Assembly (NCBI GenBank): GCA_902984215.1
Contig: CADWAF010004503.1
Span: 1-18,516, forward strand
Direction of reading: 5' to 3'
DNA length: 18,516 nt
From: Willaertia magna
Taxonomy: Eukaryota; Heterolobosea; Eutetramitea; Acrasida; Naegleriidae
The translations under genes and the position numbers were made by a program. Below, piece after piece: positions 10,229 through 18,300 of the stretch; position 1 is the first letter of the stretch; every line of letters begins with the position of its first letter. A model generated the notes under the pieces. The model ran no database searches, was not told the origin of the DNA, and worked only from the letters and a program-made list of their open reading frames with translations.

Positions 10229-10546
10229 ATGGAACCATCTTACGATAGACCCTTAAATTCCTTTTCAGTTGGCGGTCCTACCACTTTTAACACGATCGAT
10301 AATGATTTACAATTATTGTGTCAAGATATTAAAAAGGACGTTGAAGAAAATACAAATAGACACTTTACAAAATTTGAACCAATTAGTTATTCTAAACAAA
10401 AAGTAGGTGTTGGTGAAATTGATAAATTAAAAATTAAAGTTTCTGGAGAGGAATGTATTCATGTTAGCGTTTTAAAACATTTTAGTGGGATTAGAAGTGT
10501 TGAAAATGTATTTACAAATAAATCTGAAAATGATCCTTTAAATTAG
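10229..10546 (+). CDS. Stefin / type 1 cystatin, cysteine protease inhibitor
   Basis: A 105-residue single-exon protein, the usual stefin size (about 100), without signal peptide or disulphide framework, so cytosolic. Stefins block papain-like (cathepsin) proteases by wedging an N-terminal Gly region and two hairpin loops into the active-site cleft. Here the N-terminal GG is at residues 15-16, followed by an amphipathic helix (about 24-40), strand FEPISYSKQ, the first hairpin, strand DKLKIKVSG, IHVSVLKHF (77-85), and the TNKSENDPL ending that matches the stefin TNK...DxL tail. The central QxVxG motif is degenerate: aligned by spacing it is KVGVG (58-62) with Gln one residue earlier. The ATG has an A-rich leader. 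The gene is divergent from the kelch gene and convergent with the second tRNA-Asp. Confidence 0.88.
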   Translation: MEPSYDRPLNSFSVGGPTTFNTIDNDLQLLCQDIKKDVEENTNRHFTKFEPISYSKQKVGVGEIDKLKIKVSGEECIHVSVLKHFSGIRSVENVFTNKSENDPLN

Positions 10547-10631
10547 ATTTTTTAATAAAATTAATGTTAGTTAGGCTATGTTTTGGGTTGTAACACAAAC
10601 TCATAAAATTCTCCTAGCCAGTAATCGAAAC

Positions 10632-10638
10632 AAAAAAA
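10632..10638 (-). terminator. Pol III terminator of the second tRNA-Asp
   Basis: On the minus strand this is a run of seven T, 16 nt past the tRNA 3' end. A shorter T4 at 10646-10649 comes first and may already terminate part of the transcription. Confidence 0.6.
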
Positions 10639-10654
10639 CTTGTTCAAAATTTAA

Positions 10655-10725
10655 CTCGGCTGCCGGGAATCGAACCCGGGTCGCGAGAGTGACAGTCTCG
10701 AATGCTACCACTATACCACAGCCGA
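10655..10725 (-). tRNA. tRNA-Asp (anticodon GTC), second identical copy
   Basis: The reverse complement gives the same 71 nt as the tRNA at 6906-6976, with no difference. The acceptor stem, anticodon GTC, and A and B boxes are all intact. The upstream flank shares AATCAGA directly before the mature 5' end but is otherwise unlike the first copy. The two genes point towards each other and bracket the kelch and stefin genes. Confidence 0.97.
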
Positions 10726-10815
10726 TCTGATTTTTATAAATATATTTTATATATTGAGCGGTACTTTTGATTTTTAGGGGCGTATATGGGCTAAATTAAT
10801 TTCCTTATTTAAATG

Positions 10816-11934
10816 TTAAAATAAAAAATCTACATCAATTAATTGAAGATTTTGTAATCTTTCCAATAATTTCAATAAATCTTTATCTTCTTCTTCTCCA
10901 TTAATTTTATAATCAATTAAAACTAAATAAATATCATAATAATTTAATATTGGATAAATATTATAATTGTTTTTAATATTTAATTTTGTAAATTTTGTTG
11001 TTTCTTTTAAATCAAATAAATAAATATCTTCAGATAAATAAATAAATATCTTCAGATATTCCACTAAAATAAATATCATTTTTATTTTTAATAAAACTAA
11101 ATTCATTAAAAGATTTTAAAACTTGAAGATTTTTATCACAATAAAATTGTAAATTAATTTTTGTGAATTCTCTTCTTTGTTCTGTGTCACCCAAACCAAG
11201 TTGACCATCATTATTGTAACCAACTCCATATAAATCATTATTTGTTGATAAAATAAAAGTACTAAACATATCTGCAAATATTTTGATAACTTTAAATGGT
11301 AATTCAACTTTTGTAAAGTTAAATCAAAACCTAAAGCACTATAGCTATTATTTCCTGTTGTATAAATATTTCCATTAAAATCTAATAAAACTGAATGTTG
11401 ATATCCACATTGTATATCTTTAACTTTAAAATCATTAATTTTTTTAAATTCTCCATAAAAATATTTATTTTCATTTTTTAATCCAAGTTGACCCAGTGTG
11501 TTTTTACCAAAACCATAAATTAAATTGTCAGTTGTTAAAATAAATAAATGTTGATATCCTGTTCTTATTTCTTTAATTTTATTAGAATTGAAATTTAAAT
11601 CTTGAATTAATGTAAATTTTTTATTGTTATTGACAAGTGGAAAATCTCCATAAAAATAAAAATTGTTAAATTCATTGACAATAATAGAGCAACTGTTTCC
11701 ACATTCTAAAAATTTAATATTTCCAAAATTAATATCAACTTTAATTATTTCATTAACTTTACTTTCATAAATATAAACTTTATTATTTGTAGTTACAAAT
11801 ATAACATGGTATCTGCCATATTTTAAAAATTTAATCTTTTCTTTTGTTAAACTTGTTGGCAAATCCATTGTTGGATAATTAAAAAGATTAAAATCTTGTT
11901 TTGGAGAGGAACCGCTAATTTTAATTATTTTCAT
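10816..11934 (-). pseudogene. RCC1-repeat protein gene, disrupted by two frameshifts
   Basis: RCC1-like beta-propeller gene starting MKIIKISGSSPKQDF at 11934. RCC1 repeat signatures are plain: IYGFGKNTLGQLGL, IYTTGNNSYSALGF and, after a frame change, LYGVGYNNDGQLGLGD. Two lesions split the frame. First, near 11309-11312 the minus strand has CAAAAG where the continuing reading frame requires one more A; after that the next frame resumes ELPFKVIKIF and so on. Second, a 22-bp tandem duplication (11013-11034 and 11035-11056, differing at one base) shifts frame again and brings an early stop after SGISEDIYLFI. The third frame then continues to the end (QLIDVDFLF). Without these changes the protein would be about 366 residues. 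A paralogue starts at 18301, which supports decay of a redundant copy. The 1-nt event alone could be a homopolymer sequencing error; the duplication is harder to explain that way. Confidence 0.82.
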
Positions 11935-11954
11935 TTTTTTTTGTTTTTAATTTT

Positions 11955-11972
11955 ATCAAATATCAATCACAA
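11955..11972 (-). promoter_or_regulatory. 18-bp promoter element shared by both RCC1-like genes (left copy)
   Basis: On the minus strand this reads TTGTGATTGATATTTGAT, 20 nt before the ATG of the broken RCC1-like gene. The same 18 bases lie 18 nt before the ATG of the right-hand copy (18265-18282). The whole spacer to the NASP stop is only 55 bp, so the promoter must be this small or overlap the NASP 3' end. Confidence 0.6.
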
Positions 11973-11989
11973 CAGTTTACAAAAAAAAA

Positions 11990-13168
11990 TTATTGTTTTA
12001 TTTTCTTAAGATCAGAATCTTCTCCCACTGAGTTATTTGAAATATCAGACTTTCTCTTTCTTGGTTGAATAATATTAACACTTTCTTCTTTAATAGATGA
12101 AGCAGAAGAAATACTAGATCCAATTCCATTAAAATTAATTGATACTTGTGGTTGTTGATTCCTAACATCATCTAGTCTCATTTCCAACTCTTTCAACATG
12201 GATTTTTCTGCATTTAAAACTTGTTCTTTTATCATTAAATTTTCCTTCATCACCTTAACAGCCATTTGATTACATTCTAAAGCCTTCTTCTCACCTTCTT
12301 CATTTAACTTTCCATAAGAATAACAAGTAGCCATCTGTACATAAATATCAGACTTTAATCTAGGTATTGGTATCAATAAATCATTCGTTGCATATTGAAT
12401 AACCTTCTCCTCAGACTTTCCAATAATATCAACCTCAACAGCTTCATATAACATTAAAGCATTTTCATAATCCTTAATTGCTTGTTCAAATAGATCATTC
12501 TCACTTGATAGTATAGCTAATAATGTATAAATTTGCGCTAGCTTAATACGATATTGTTGCATCTCTTTTGGTGTAATTATCTTACTGGAAAGTAAATGGC
12601 GAGTAAATATTACACGAGCTTGTTCTAAAGTTTGCCAAGCAATTTCATAACATTCTTCTTCTTCCTCTTCCTCCAAGCCTTCTTCTTCTTCTTCATTATT
12701 ATTATTGCCATTGTTATTATCCTTAGAGCTTGATTGCGCCTTTTCTGGTTCAACAATTCCTCTCTTTTTATTTATCTCTTCTCTAATACGCTTTGCTGTA
12801 AGATTATCAATTTGGAATTTCCCACGTTCAACTAGTAATTGACCATATTGTAGGAAACTTTCACCAATTTCTATACTTTTATCAGGGAATTCTTCTTCTC
12901 TATCTTTAACGACTGAACCCATTACTTCAAGAGCTTCATCTAGTTTTTCAATAGCTTCGGATTTACTTTCAGATGTTAATATTTGATATTGTTCAAAAAG
13001 TTCCTTTACTTTATTTAAATCTTCTTGGTTTAAGAAGGTATGAACGTCTGGAGAAAGTGTTACATCTTCCATAGGGACTGCTTCTTCCTCTTCTTCAGCT
13101 CCTTCTTGTTCTTCTTCTTGATTTTCGTTGACAAATTCTTCCTCTTTTAATTCTTTGTTATTTGACAT
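11990..13168 (-). CDS. NASP/Hif1/Sim3-type SHNi-TPR histone chaperone
   Basis: A 392-residue nuclear chaperone of the NASP family, which holds and delivers H3-H4 (and in animals linker histone) for chromatin assembly. It has an acidic N-terminus (about 8-35) and a first TPR (about 66-118). A second TPR is interrupted by a strongly acidic Glu tract (about 159-172), which then continues CYEIAWQTLEQARVIFTR, the hallmark NASP arrangement. Further TPRs lie near 205-245 (AIKDYENALMLYEA, the SHNi-TPR) and 272-312 (SDIYVQMATCYSYGKLNEEG). A C-terminal coiled helix (310-336) and basic nuclear localisation signals PRKRK (369-373) and KKIK (388-391) complete it. The single-exon start ATG at 13168 is clear. 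Two E2F-like sites lie 38-69 bp upstream, fitting S-phase expression. The acidic-in-TPR2 layout makes the family call firm. Confidence 0.9.
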   Translation of the reverse strand: MSNNKELKEEEFVNENQEEEQEGAEEEEEAVPMEDVTLSPDVHTFLNQEDLNKVKELFEQYQILTSESKSEAIEKLDEALEVMGSVVKDREEEFPDKSIEIGESFLQYGQLLVERGKFQIDNLTAKRIREEINKKRGIVEPEKAQSSSKDNNNGNNNNEEEEEGLEEEEEEECYEIAWQTLEQARVIFTRHLLSSKIITPKEMQQYRIKLAQIYTLLAILSSENDLFEQAIKDYENALMLYEAVEVDIIGKSEEKVIQYATNDLLIPIPRLKSDIYVQMATCYSYGKLNEEGEKKALECNQMAVKVMKENLMIKEQVLNAEKSMLKELEMRLDDVRNQQPQVSINFNGIGSSISSASSIKEESVNIIQPRKRKSDISNNSVGEDSDLKKIKQ

Positions 13169-13205
13169 TTTTTTTATTTTTTAAAAAATTGTTGAATCCG
13201 AAAAG

Positions 13206-13217
13206 TTGGCGGGAAAA
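13206..13217. promoter_or_regulatory. E2F-like site 1 in the NASP promoter
   Basis: TTGGCGGGAAAA is a near-canonical E2F/DP site (classic form TTTGGCGGGAAA), 38 bp upstream of the NASP ATG. G+C islands of this kind stand out in such AT-rich DNA. Confidence 0.5.
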
Positions 13218-13226
13218 AGATTGAAG

Positions 13227-13237
13227 TTTTGGCGGAA
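13227..13237. promoter_or_regulatory. E2F-like site 2 in the NASP promoter
   Basis: TTTTGGCGGAA repeats the TTGGCGG core in the same orientation, about 21 bp from the first site. It lacks the third G after the CG, so it is a weaker match. Confidence 0.4.
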
Positions 13238-13341
13238 CAAACAAAAAATTAAGTTTTTTAAGGCTAAATTATAAATATAACATTGTAAAATATTTTATTG
13301 TAATATAAAAAAATAAATATATTAAATAAATAAAAATAACT

Positions 13342-13988
13342 TTATGCCCACTCAAAATTTGGATCATAATATTCATCATAAACTTTAAGATCAATATTTT
13401 TATCTCTTTGATAACGTTCAGGTAATTTATAATTCCCCACAACAACTTCTTGATCATATAATAAACCAACATAAGGTACAACATTCCATCTTAATTTTAA
13501 GGTAACATCTTTTCCTTTTAATTGATTACCTAAATCAATTAAAGAATATTTATTTTTTAAATTTGGAAATTTAAGTAAAGCCTTTTCTTTACTTAAAGGA
13601 ATATTTCTAAAGATTTTATCCCAAAGTATTACTTGATTGAATTCATTCTTTTCTGTTTTATATTCTGCATATAAGTAAGCTACAACTACTTTTACATTCC
13701 AATGGAAAAGTGGACGTAAATCGGTATCCATATCAAAAATAAAGGAAGCTCTATCATGTCTATAATTATAAATATAATCTAATCGATTACTTAATATATT
13801 CCGATAAGAATTTTATTTCTTCTTTAAACTTACAATTTAACTAATTGTTTTACATCTACATTTGTTTTTAAATCATTAGGTCTAACCATTAAAAAGTAAG
13901 AAGAAATAGCAAATAGTATTGCCATTGCTCCTAATATCGAAATTGCATCGGTAAGAATGGTACTAATACGATTGGTCCATGAATACAT
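13342..13988 (-). CDS. SPCS3: Signal peptidase complex subunit 3 (SPC22/23 family)
   Basis: Non-catalytic, essential subunit of the ER signal peptidase complex, which cleaves signal peptides from translocating proteins. Two exons are inferred: 13834-13988 and 13342-13759, with a 74-nt intron 13760-13833 (GTAAGT ... TATAG). The join preserves frame through Leu52 and gives a 190-residue protein, close to the usual ~180. Residues 14-35 form the single N-terminal transmembrane helix of a type II protein; the rest is lumenal. Family signatures are FHWNVK (70-75), LYAEY (81-85), FNQVILWDKI (92-101), GNQLKGKDVTL (129-139) and RWNVVPYVG (142-150). Start MYSWTNRIST at 13988 matches the short cytosolic tail of the family; the frame runs further upstream but adds nothing typical. 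An alternative acceptor 13 nt earlier would meet a stop at once. It is divergent from the gene starting at 14357. Confidence 0.93.
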
Positions 13989-14066
13989 ATTTTTTAAAAA
14001 ACTTTTTTCATTCTTTTTATTAAACAACACGTAATTGTCAGAAAAACATCTTCTTAAGGCTTTGTA

Positions 14067-14082
14067 GATACTGGCCAGTATC
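14067..14082. promoter_or_regulatory. 16-bp perfect palindrome upstream of SPCS3
   Basis: GATACTGGCCAGTATC is its own reverse complement and has a GC core that is rare in this DNA. It lies 79 bp upstream of the SPCS3 ATG, within the 368-bp divergent promoter region shared with the gene at 14357. A dimeric transcription factor site is the natural reading, but no known factor was matched. The rest of 13989-14356 shows only T-rich tracts and no gene. Confidence 0.45.
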
Positions 14083-14356
14083 GTAATTGAAATAGCGATT
14101 GATATCACATCATCAGAAGGTGTTTTATGTTAACTGACAGCAAGCAAAATAGTTTTTATATATTAATCTTATATAAATTTGTGTGGTTGGGTAATCTCTT
14201 TTTTACTACATCTTCATTCAAGCAAAAGCTCATCAGCCTCTAGTCATCATCTTAAAAAAAAATACAACAACTGCCTCTTATAGTCCAATTTTTTCTTTTC
14301 TCCTTTTTAAAACTAGTCCTCTTTAAGTTAAATTAAAAAGTTAAAATTAAATAACA

Positions 14357-15434
14357 ATGAGCATTACCACTGAAAATTTAGATAAAGTTTTAAAATCTAT
14401 TGACGTTTCATCATCATCTGTTAAAACGGAAAGTAAAAAAGATAATCAACAACAAACTAATGGAGGTAAGTTTTAATTACAAAATCATCTTTTTAACAAG
14501 ATCTTTTTAACAATAATATTTTAACAATAAAGATAAAAGAAAACCAAAATTTAATCGTGGCCACCATAAAAACAATAAGAACAACTATAACGATAATAAA
14601 CAACAACAACATCACAGATCTTCTTCTTACAATAATAATTATAAATCAAACAGAGTTAACCCTGAAGATATGACCATAACTATCACCAACGAAAGAGCTG
14701 AAAGAAGATCCTTCAATAGAGAAAATAACAAATATAACAATTACAGAAGAGATAATAATAACGATAGAAATAATAATGATCATGATAGAGATTATACCAG
14801 AGGAAAGCCTAGAGGAATTCAAAAGCCTAACAACACTAGAAGAGAAGAAAATAATAATTTACCTACAAATACAGCTCAATTTGAACAAATCCTAAGAAAA
14901 GTTTTAGAAGAACAAAAACAAACTGCTGCCTTATTACAAACCCTTTCTCAAACAACTCAAGTTAATCCAAATACTTTACTTTCCATTCCAATACAACAAC
15001 CCCAAGCCTATCATCATCATCATGCCATTACGCAACCAACTACTACTACTTTACAGCCTGTAATTATTCCTGTGGGTACATCTAATAATGGCGTAGGAAA
15101 TAGTGTTGGTAGTAGCAACAGTGGTAGCGGTGGTAGTAGTAATGGAAGTAATACTTCTAATGGGGATTCTTATGATAAAAGGGATAGATATCATAAAAGA
15201 TCTTCTTATCGTGATGATGATAGAGGGAATAGAGGAGGATATAGAAGTTATAGTCCTAGAAGGGAAAGACGTAGTAGCAATAATAATTATTATAATAATC
15301 GTTCACCAGATAGTGATAGAGATTATAATGATGATAGAAGAGATGAAAGAGTAGTGACAACTAAATCTAGTACCCTTAGTTCTAGGTTCAAAACTTATCA
15401 TTCTCGCAATGATAATTACAATAGACGTAGATAG
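14357..15434 (+). CDS. Disordered Asn/Arg/Ser-rich protein, probably RNA-associated
   Basis: Two exons, 14357-14465 and 14533-15434, with a 67-nt GTAAGT...AAAG intron (14466-14532). The junction completes Asp37 and keeps frame, giving 336 residues ending in TAG. The N-terminus is MSITTENLDKVLKSIDVSSS, followed by a Lys/His/Asn-rich segment (38-77), then MTITITNERAERRSF and Arg/Asn/Asp-rich sequence with RG and RD dipeptides. A short predicted coiled coil, FEQILRKVLEEQKQTAALLQ, falls near 152-172. A Pro/Gln/His/Thr stretch and a Gly/Ser/Asn stretch come next, then an RS/YSPRR-type tail and the ending TLSSRFKTYHSR. No RRM, KH or zinc finger is visible. The composition fits an mRNP or splicing/export-associated factor, but this is inference from composition. 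The specific protein is not recognised. The acceptor 7 nt further on would break the frame. Confidence 0.75.
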
Positions 15435-15494
15435 TTATTCAAATTGTTGTATACTAAGTTTTTTCTTTATTCCCTTTTTCTCTAAGCCAAACTG

Positions 15495-15517
15495 TCAGAC
15501 AATTATTTCAGACAATT
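15495..15517. repeat. Short direct repeat upstream of MCM8
   Basis: TCAGACAATT occurs at 15495-15504 and again at 15508-15517, a 13-nt period, within the 204-bp spacer before the MCM8 ATG. It may be a pair of factor sites in phase or slippage; no match to a known motif was recognised. Confidence 0.3.
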
Positions 15518-15638
15518 TCACTCAATTATTAATTTAATTATTTACAATGCTGATTTCTTGTAGTTCAATTAAAAAATTATTTTTTAAAATAAAATAGTTT
15601 GTTCTACTAAATTATGGAATATTTTCTTTACAAAAAAA

Positions 15639-18194
15639 ATGCCTAGAAAGAAGTTTATTGAAGATGATGATAATGACGATAATGACAATGGTGGTGGAGG
15701 TTATAATTACGGAAAGAGAGGAACATCAAGGAAAAGGGTTGTAAATAATGATGATGACGATGATAATGATGGTTCCGCTTATAATCATGATTCATTTCTT
15801 TATCCTGAAGAAAAACCTCCAACTTTATTTCAAATTTATTTTCCAAATGATGTTTATCAACAAAGTGTTTTAAATAAATATTTAACAATTTTTGAATCGC
15901 ATTTTGAAAGTTTTAAAGATACATATAATTTACAATCAAAAGAGGGAATAGCAAGTTATGTTTTAACTATTGACATTGGTAAAATGTTAGATTTAATATT
16001 AAATATTAAAGAAAGAGAATTTATAGAAGAATCACTTTACAATCAACCAACTTTTACAATCTCTGTAATGGAAATGGCAGCTCATGAAATTTACCTTAAA
16101 GGAGAAAAACATATTGGTACAAGAATTAATATACGTATCATTAACCATTCAATCTCAATATCTTTACGTAAATTAAAAGCAAACTCTATTGGAAAGTTCG
16201 TTTCAGTTAAAGGAACTGTTGTAAAAGTTAGTACTATTAAACCAGTTGTAACACAAATGATATTTACCTGTCAGAAATGTGGCGCAAAACAAAAATGTTA
16301 TTTTAAAGATGGTCAATATAATCCTCCAAGTAAATGTAATGGTTTAAATTCATGTAAATCTAAAAGTTTTATTCCAGAAAGGAATTCTGCAATAACGTTG
16401 GATTGGCAAAAAATTAGAATTCAAGAAATTGTTGAAGGAGATGATTATGAAGCAGGTAGGATACCTAGAACGATAGAATGTGAGATAACTGAAGATTTAG
16501 TTGAATCTTGCGTTCCTGGTGATGAAGTTGTTGTTTGTGGAACTGTTAAGGTAATTTCTACAGATCAACATTCAGCTGAGTTATTTGGAAGAAGTGGTGG
16601 AGGTGGAAAGGGAACGAAATGCATGTACTTTTTATATTTAGAAGGAAATTCAATAACGAATACGAAAGCAACGAGTGATAATTCTAAACAAAATGTAAAT
16701 GAAGATAGTCAACAACCACAACATTCACAATATGATAATATACAATCTTTTAGTGATGGTGATTTAGAAATGATTTATGGAATAGCTTGTGAGAATAAAC
16801 TATTTAGATTGCTCGTGCATTCTTTATGTCCAGCAATATTTGGACATGAAGTGGTTAAGGCAGGGTTATTGTTGACATTATTTGGTGGTGTTCAAAGATA
16901 TACAAATGCTAAAGATATGTTAACGGTAAGAGGAGATCCTCATATTTTAGTTGTTGGTGATCCAGGTTTAGGTAAATCACAATTATTAACTGCAGTTTCA
17001 CATGTAGCTCCAAGAGGTATTTATGTTTGTGGTAATACTACAAGTACTTCAGGTTTAACAGTAACTGTGACAAAAGATTCTGCCTCAGGAGATTTCTCAT
17101 TAGAAGCTGGTGCATTAGTATTAGCTGATAGAGGTTGTTGTTGTATTGATGAATTTGATAAGATGAGTAATGAACATCAAGCACTATTAGAAGCTATGGA
17201 ACAACAAAGTATTTCTATAGCAAAGGCTGGTATTGTTTGTAATTTACCTGCAAGATGTTCTGTAGCTGCAGCAGCTAACCCCGTTGGTGGACATTACAAC
17301 AGAGCAAAAACTGTTGGAGAGAATCTAAAAATTAATCCAGCCTTACTTTCAAGATTTGATTTAATTTTTATTCTGTTAGATAAACCTGATGAATTAAAAG
17401 ATCAATTACTTTCAGAACACGTTTTAAAATTACATTCAAATGAAAAGGAAAGTGTGAATTTAACTTTTATTACTAAACATGATATGACACAAGCAACAAT
17501 GAATTTAACACAATCCGCAAGTACTCACATCAATTTAAAAAAGACGTTAAAGTTTGGTAAACAAGAAAAGATTGATCCTGTTCCTCCACCTTTATTAAGA
17601 AAATATATTGCTTATGCAAGGAAGTATTGTCAACCAGTATTAAGTCTAGAGGCTAAAAAGATTTTACAAGAATTTTATATAACTTTAAGAAAGTCACATC
17701 ATTCTGCTGAAGCCACTCCAATAACTACAAGACAATTGGAATCATTAATTAGATTAGCTCAAGCTAGAGCTAGATCTGAATTAAGATCTATTGTAACAGA
17801 AGAAGATGCCTTAGACGTTGTAGATATTATGAAAGAAAGTATGTTTGACGTATTAACTGACGAAAAGGGAAGAATTGATCTAACAAGAGTAAATGGTATG
17901 AGTAAAACAAAACAACAAAATGCTTTCATTGAATATTTAACAAAACTTGCTGATAGTGGTCACGGTTCAATATTTACAAGTAATTATCTTGTACAAATAG
18001 CTCAACAAATGGGTGTAGATGATCCTAATTTACTTATGGATAGGTTAAATAATCAAGGTTATTTAATAAAACAAGCAAGTCAAAAGGGTGAGAAGTTGTT
18101 TAAATTGAGTACTTCATCAGCTCCTGCCACTCCAAAGAAACAAAAAACTAAACGAGTAATACATCAAGAAGAAGATGAAGAAGAAGAAGAGTAA
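15639..18194 (+). CDS. MCM8: MCM8, AAA+ DNA helicase
   Basis: Full-length 851-residue, single-exon MCM8; animal MCM8 is about 840. MCM8 works with MCM9 as a hexameric helicase in homologous recombination and crosslink repair, in the nucleus. An acidic/basic disordered N-terminus (1-50) precedes the MCM N-terminal domain. This contains a zinc ribbon with Cys at 211, 214, 233 and 239, and the MCM8-typical stretches GKFVSVKGTVVKVS, AGRIPRTIECEITEDLVES and VPGDEVVVCGTVKV. The AAA+ core has Walker A GDPGLGKSQ (440-448), YVCGNTTSTSGLTVT, Walker B IDEFDKM (503-509), HQALLEAMEQQSIS, sensor AAANPVGGHYN, and arginine finger SRFD (571-574). A C-terminal ITTRQLESLIRLAQARAR segment, then a winged-helix-like end and an acidic EEDEEEEE tail follow. 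All catalytic residues are present. The resemblance to MCM8 rather than MCM2-7 or MCM9 is strong across the AAA+ core. ATG 15639 sits in an A-rich context. Confidence 0.97.
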   Translation: MPRKKFIEDDDNDDNDNGGGGYNYGKRGTSRKRVVNNDDDDDNDGSAYNHDSFLYPEEKPPTLFQIYFPNDVYQQSVLNKYLTIFESHFESFKDTYNLQSKEGIASYVLTIDIGKMLDLILNIKEREFIEESLYNQPTFTISVMEMAAHEIYLKGEKHIGTRINIRIINHSISISLRKLKANSIGKFVSVKGTVVKVSTIKPVVTQMIFTCQKCGAKQKCYFKDGQYNPPSKCNGLNSCKSKSFIPERNSAITLDWQKIRIQEIVEGDDYEAGRIPRTIECEITEDLVESCVPGDEVVVCGTVKVISTDQHSAELFGRSGGGGKGTKCMYFLYLEGNSITNTKATSDNSKQNVNEDSQQPQHSQYDNIQSFSDGDLEMIYGIACENKLFRLLVHSLCPAIFGHEVVKAGLLLTLFGGVQRYTNAKDMLTVRGDPHILVVGDPGLGKSQLLTAVSHVAPRGIYVCGNTTSTSGLTVTVTKDSASGDFSLEAGALVLADRGCCCIDEFDKMSNEHQALLEAMEQQSISIAKAGIVCNLPARCSVAAAANPVGGHYNRAKTVGENLKINPALLSRFDLIFILLDKPDELKDQLLSEHVLKLHSNEKESVNLTFITKHDMTQATMNLTQSASTHINLKKTLKFGKQEKIDPVPPPLLRKYIAYARKYCQPVLSLEAKKILQEFYITLRKSHHSAEATPITTRQLESLIRLAQARARSELRSIVTEEDALDVVDIMKESMFDVLTDEKGRIDLTRVNGMSKTKQQNAFIEYLTKLADSGHGSIFTSNYLVQIAQQMGVDDPNLLMDRLNNQGYLIKQASQKGEKLFKLSTSSAPATPKKQKTKRVIHQEEDEEEEE

Positions 18195-18264
18195 GTTTGA
18201 AACAATTACAATGGTAGCTGTTCATTTATTGTAAAATTTACTTGCCGTTAAAAGAAAAAAGTTA

Positions 18265-18282
18265 TTGTGATTGATATTTGAT
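18265..18282 (+). promoter_or_regulatory. 18-bp promoter element shared by both RCC1-like genes (right copy)
   Basis: TTGTGATTGATATTTGAT is identical to 11955-11972 on the other strand, at nearly the same distance from the ATG (18 versus 20 nt). Sequence between the element and the ATG has diverged, so the element itself may be under constraint. Confidence 0.6.
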
Positions 18283-18300
18283 TGGTTCAAATTAAAAAAA

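Noticed and set aside
10816..11934. Programmed frameshifting in the RCC1-like gene
   Set aside because: One of the two frame changes is plainly a tandem duplication, and no slippery site with pseudoknot is apparent, so decay or error is simpler.
14540..14540. Alternative splice acceptor at the AG ending at 14539
   Set aside because: It puts exon 2 out of frame with exon 1, whereas the AG ending at 14532 keeps frame.
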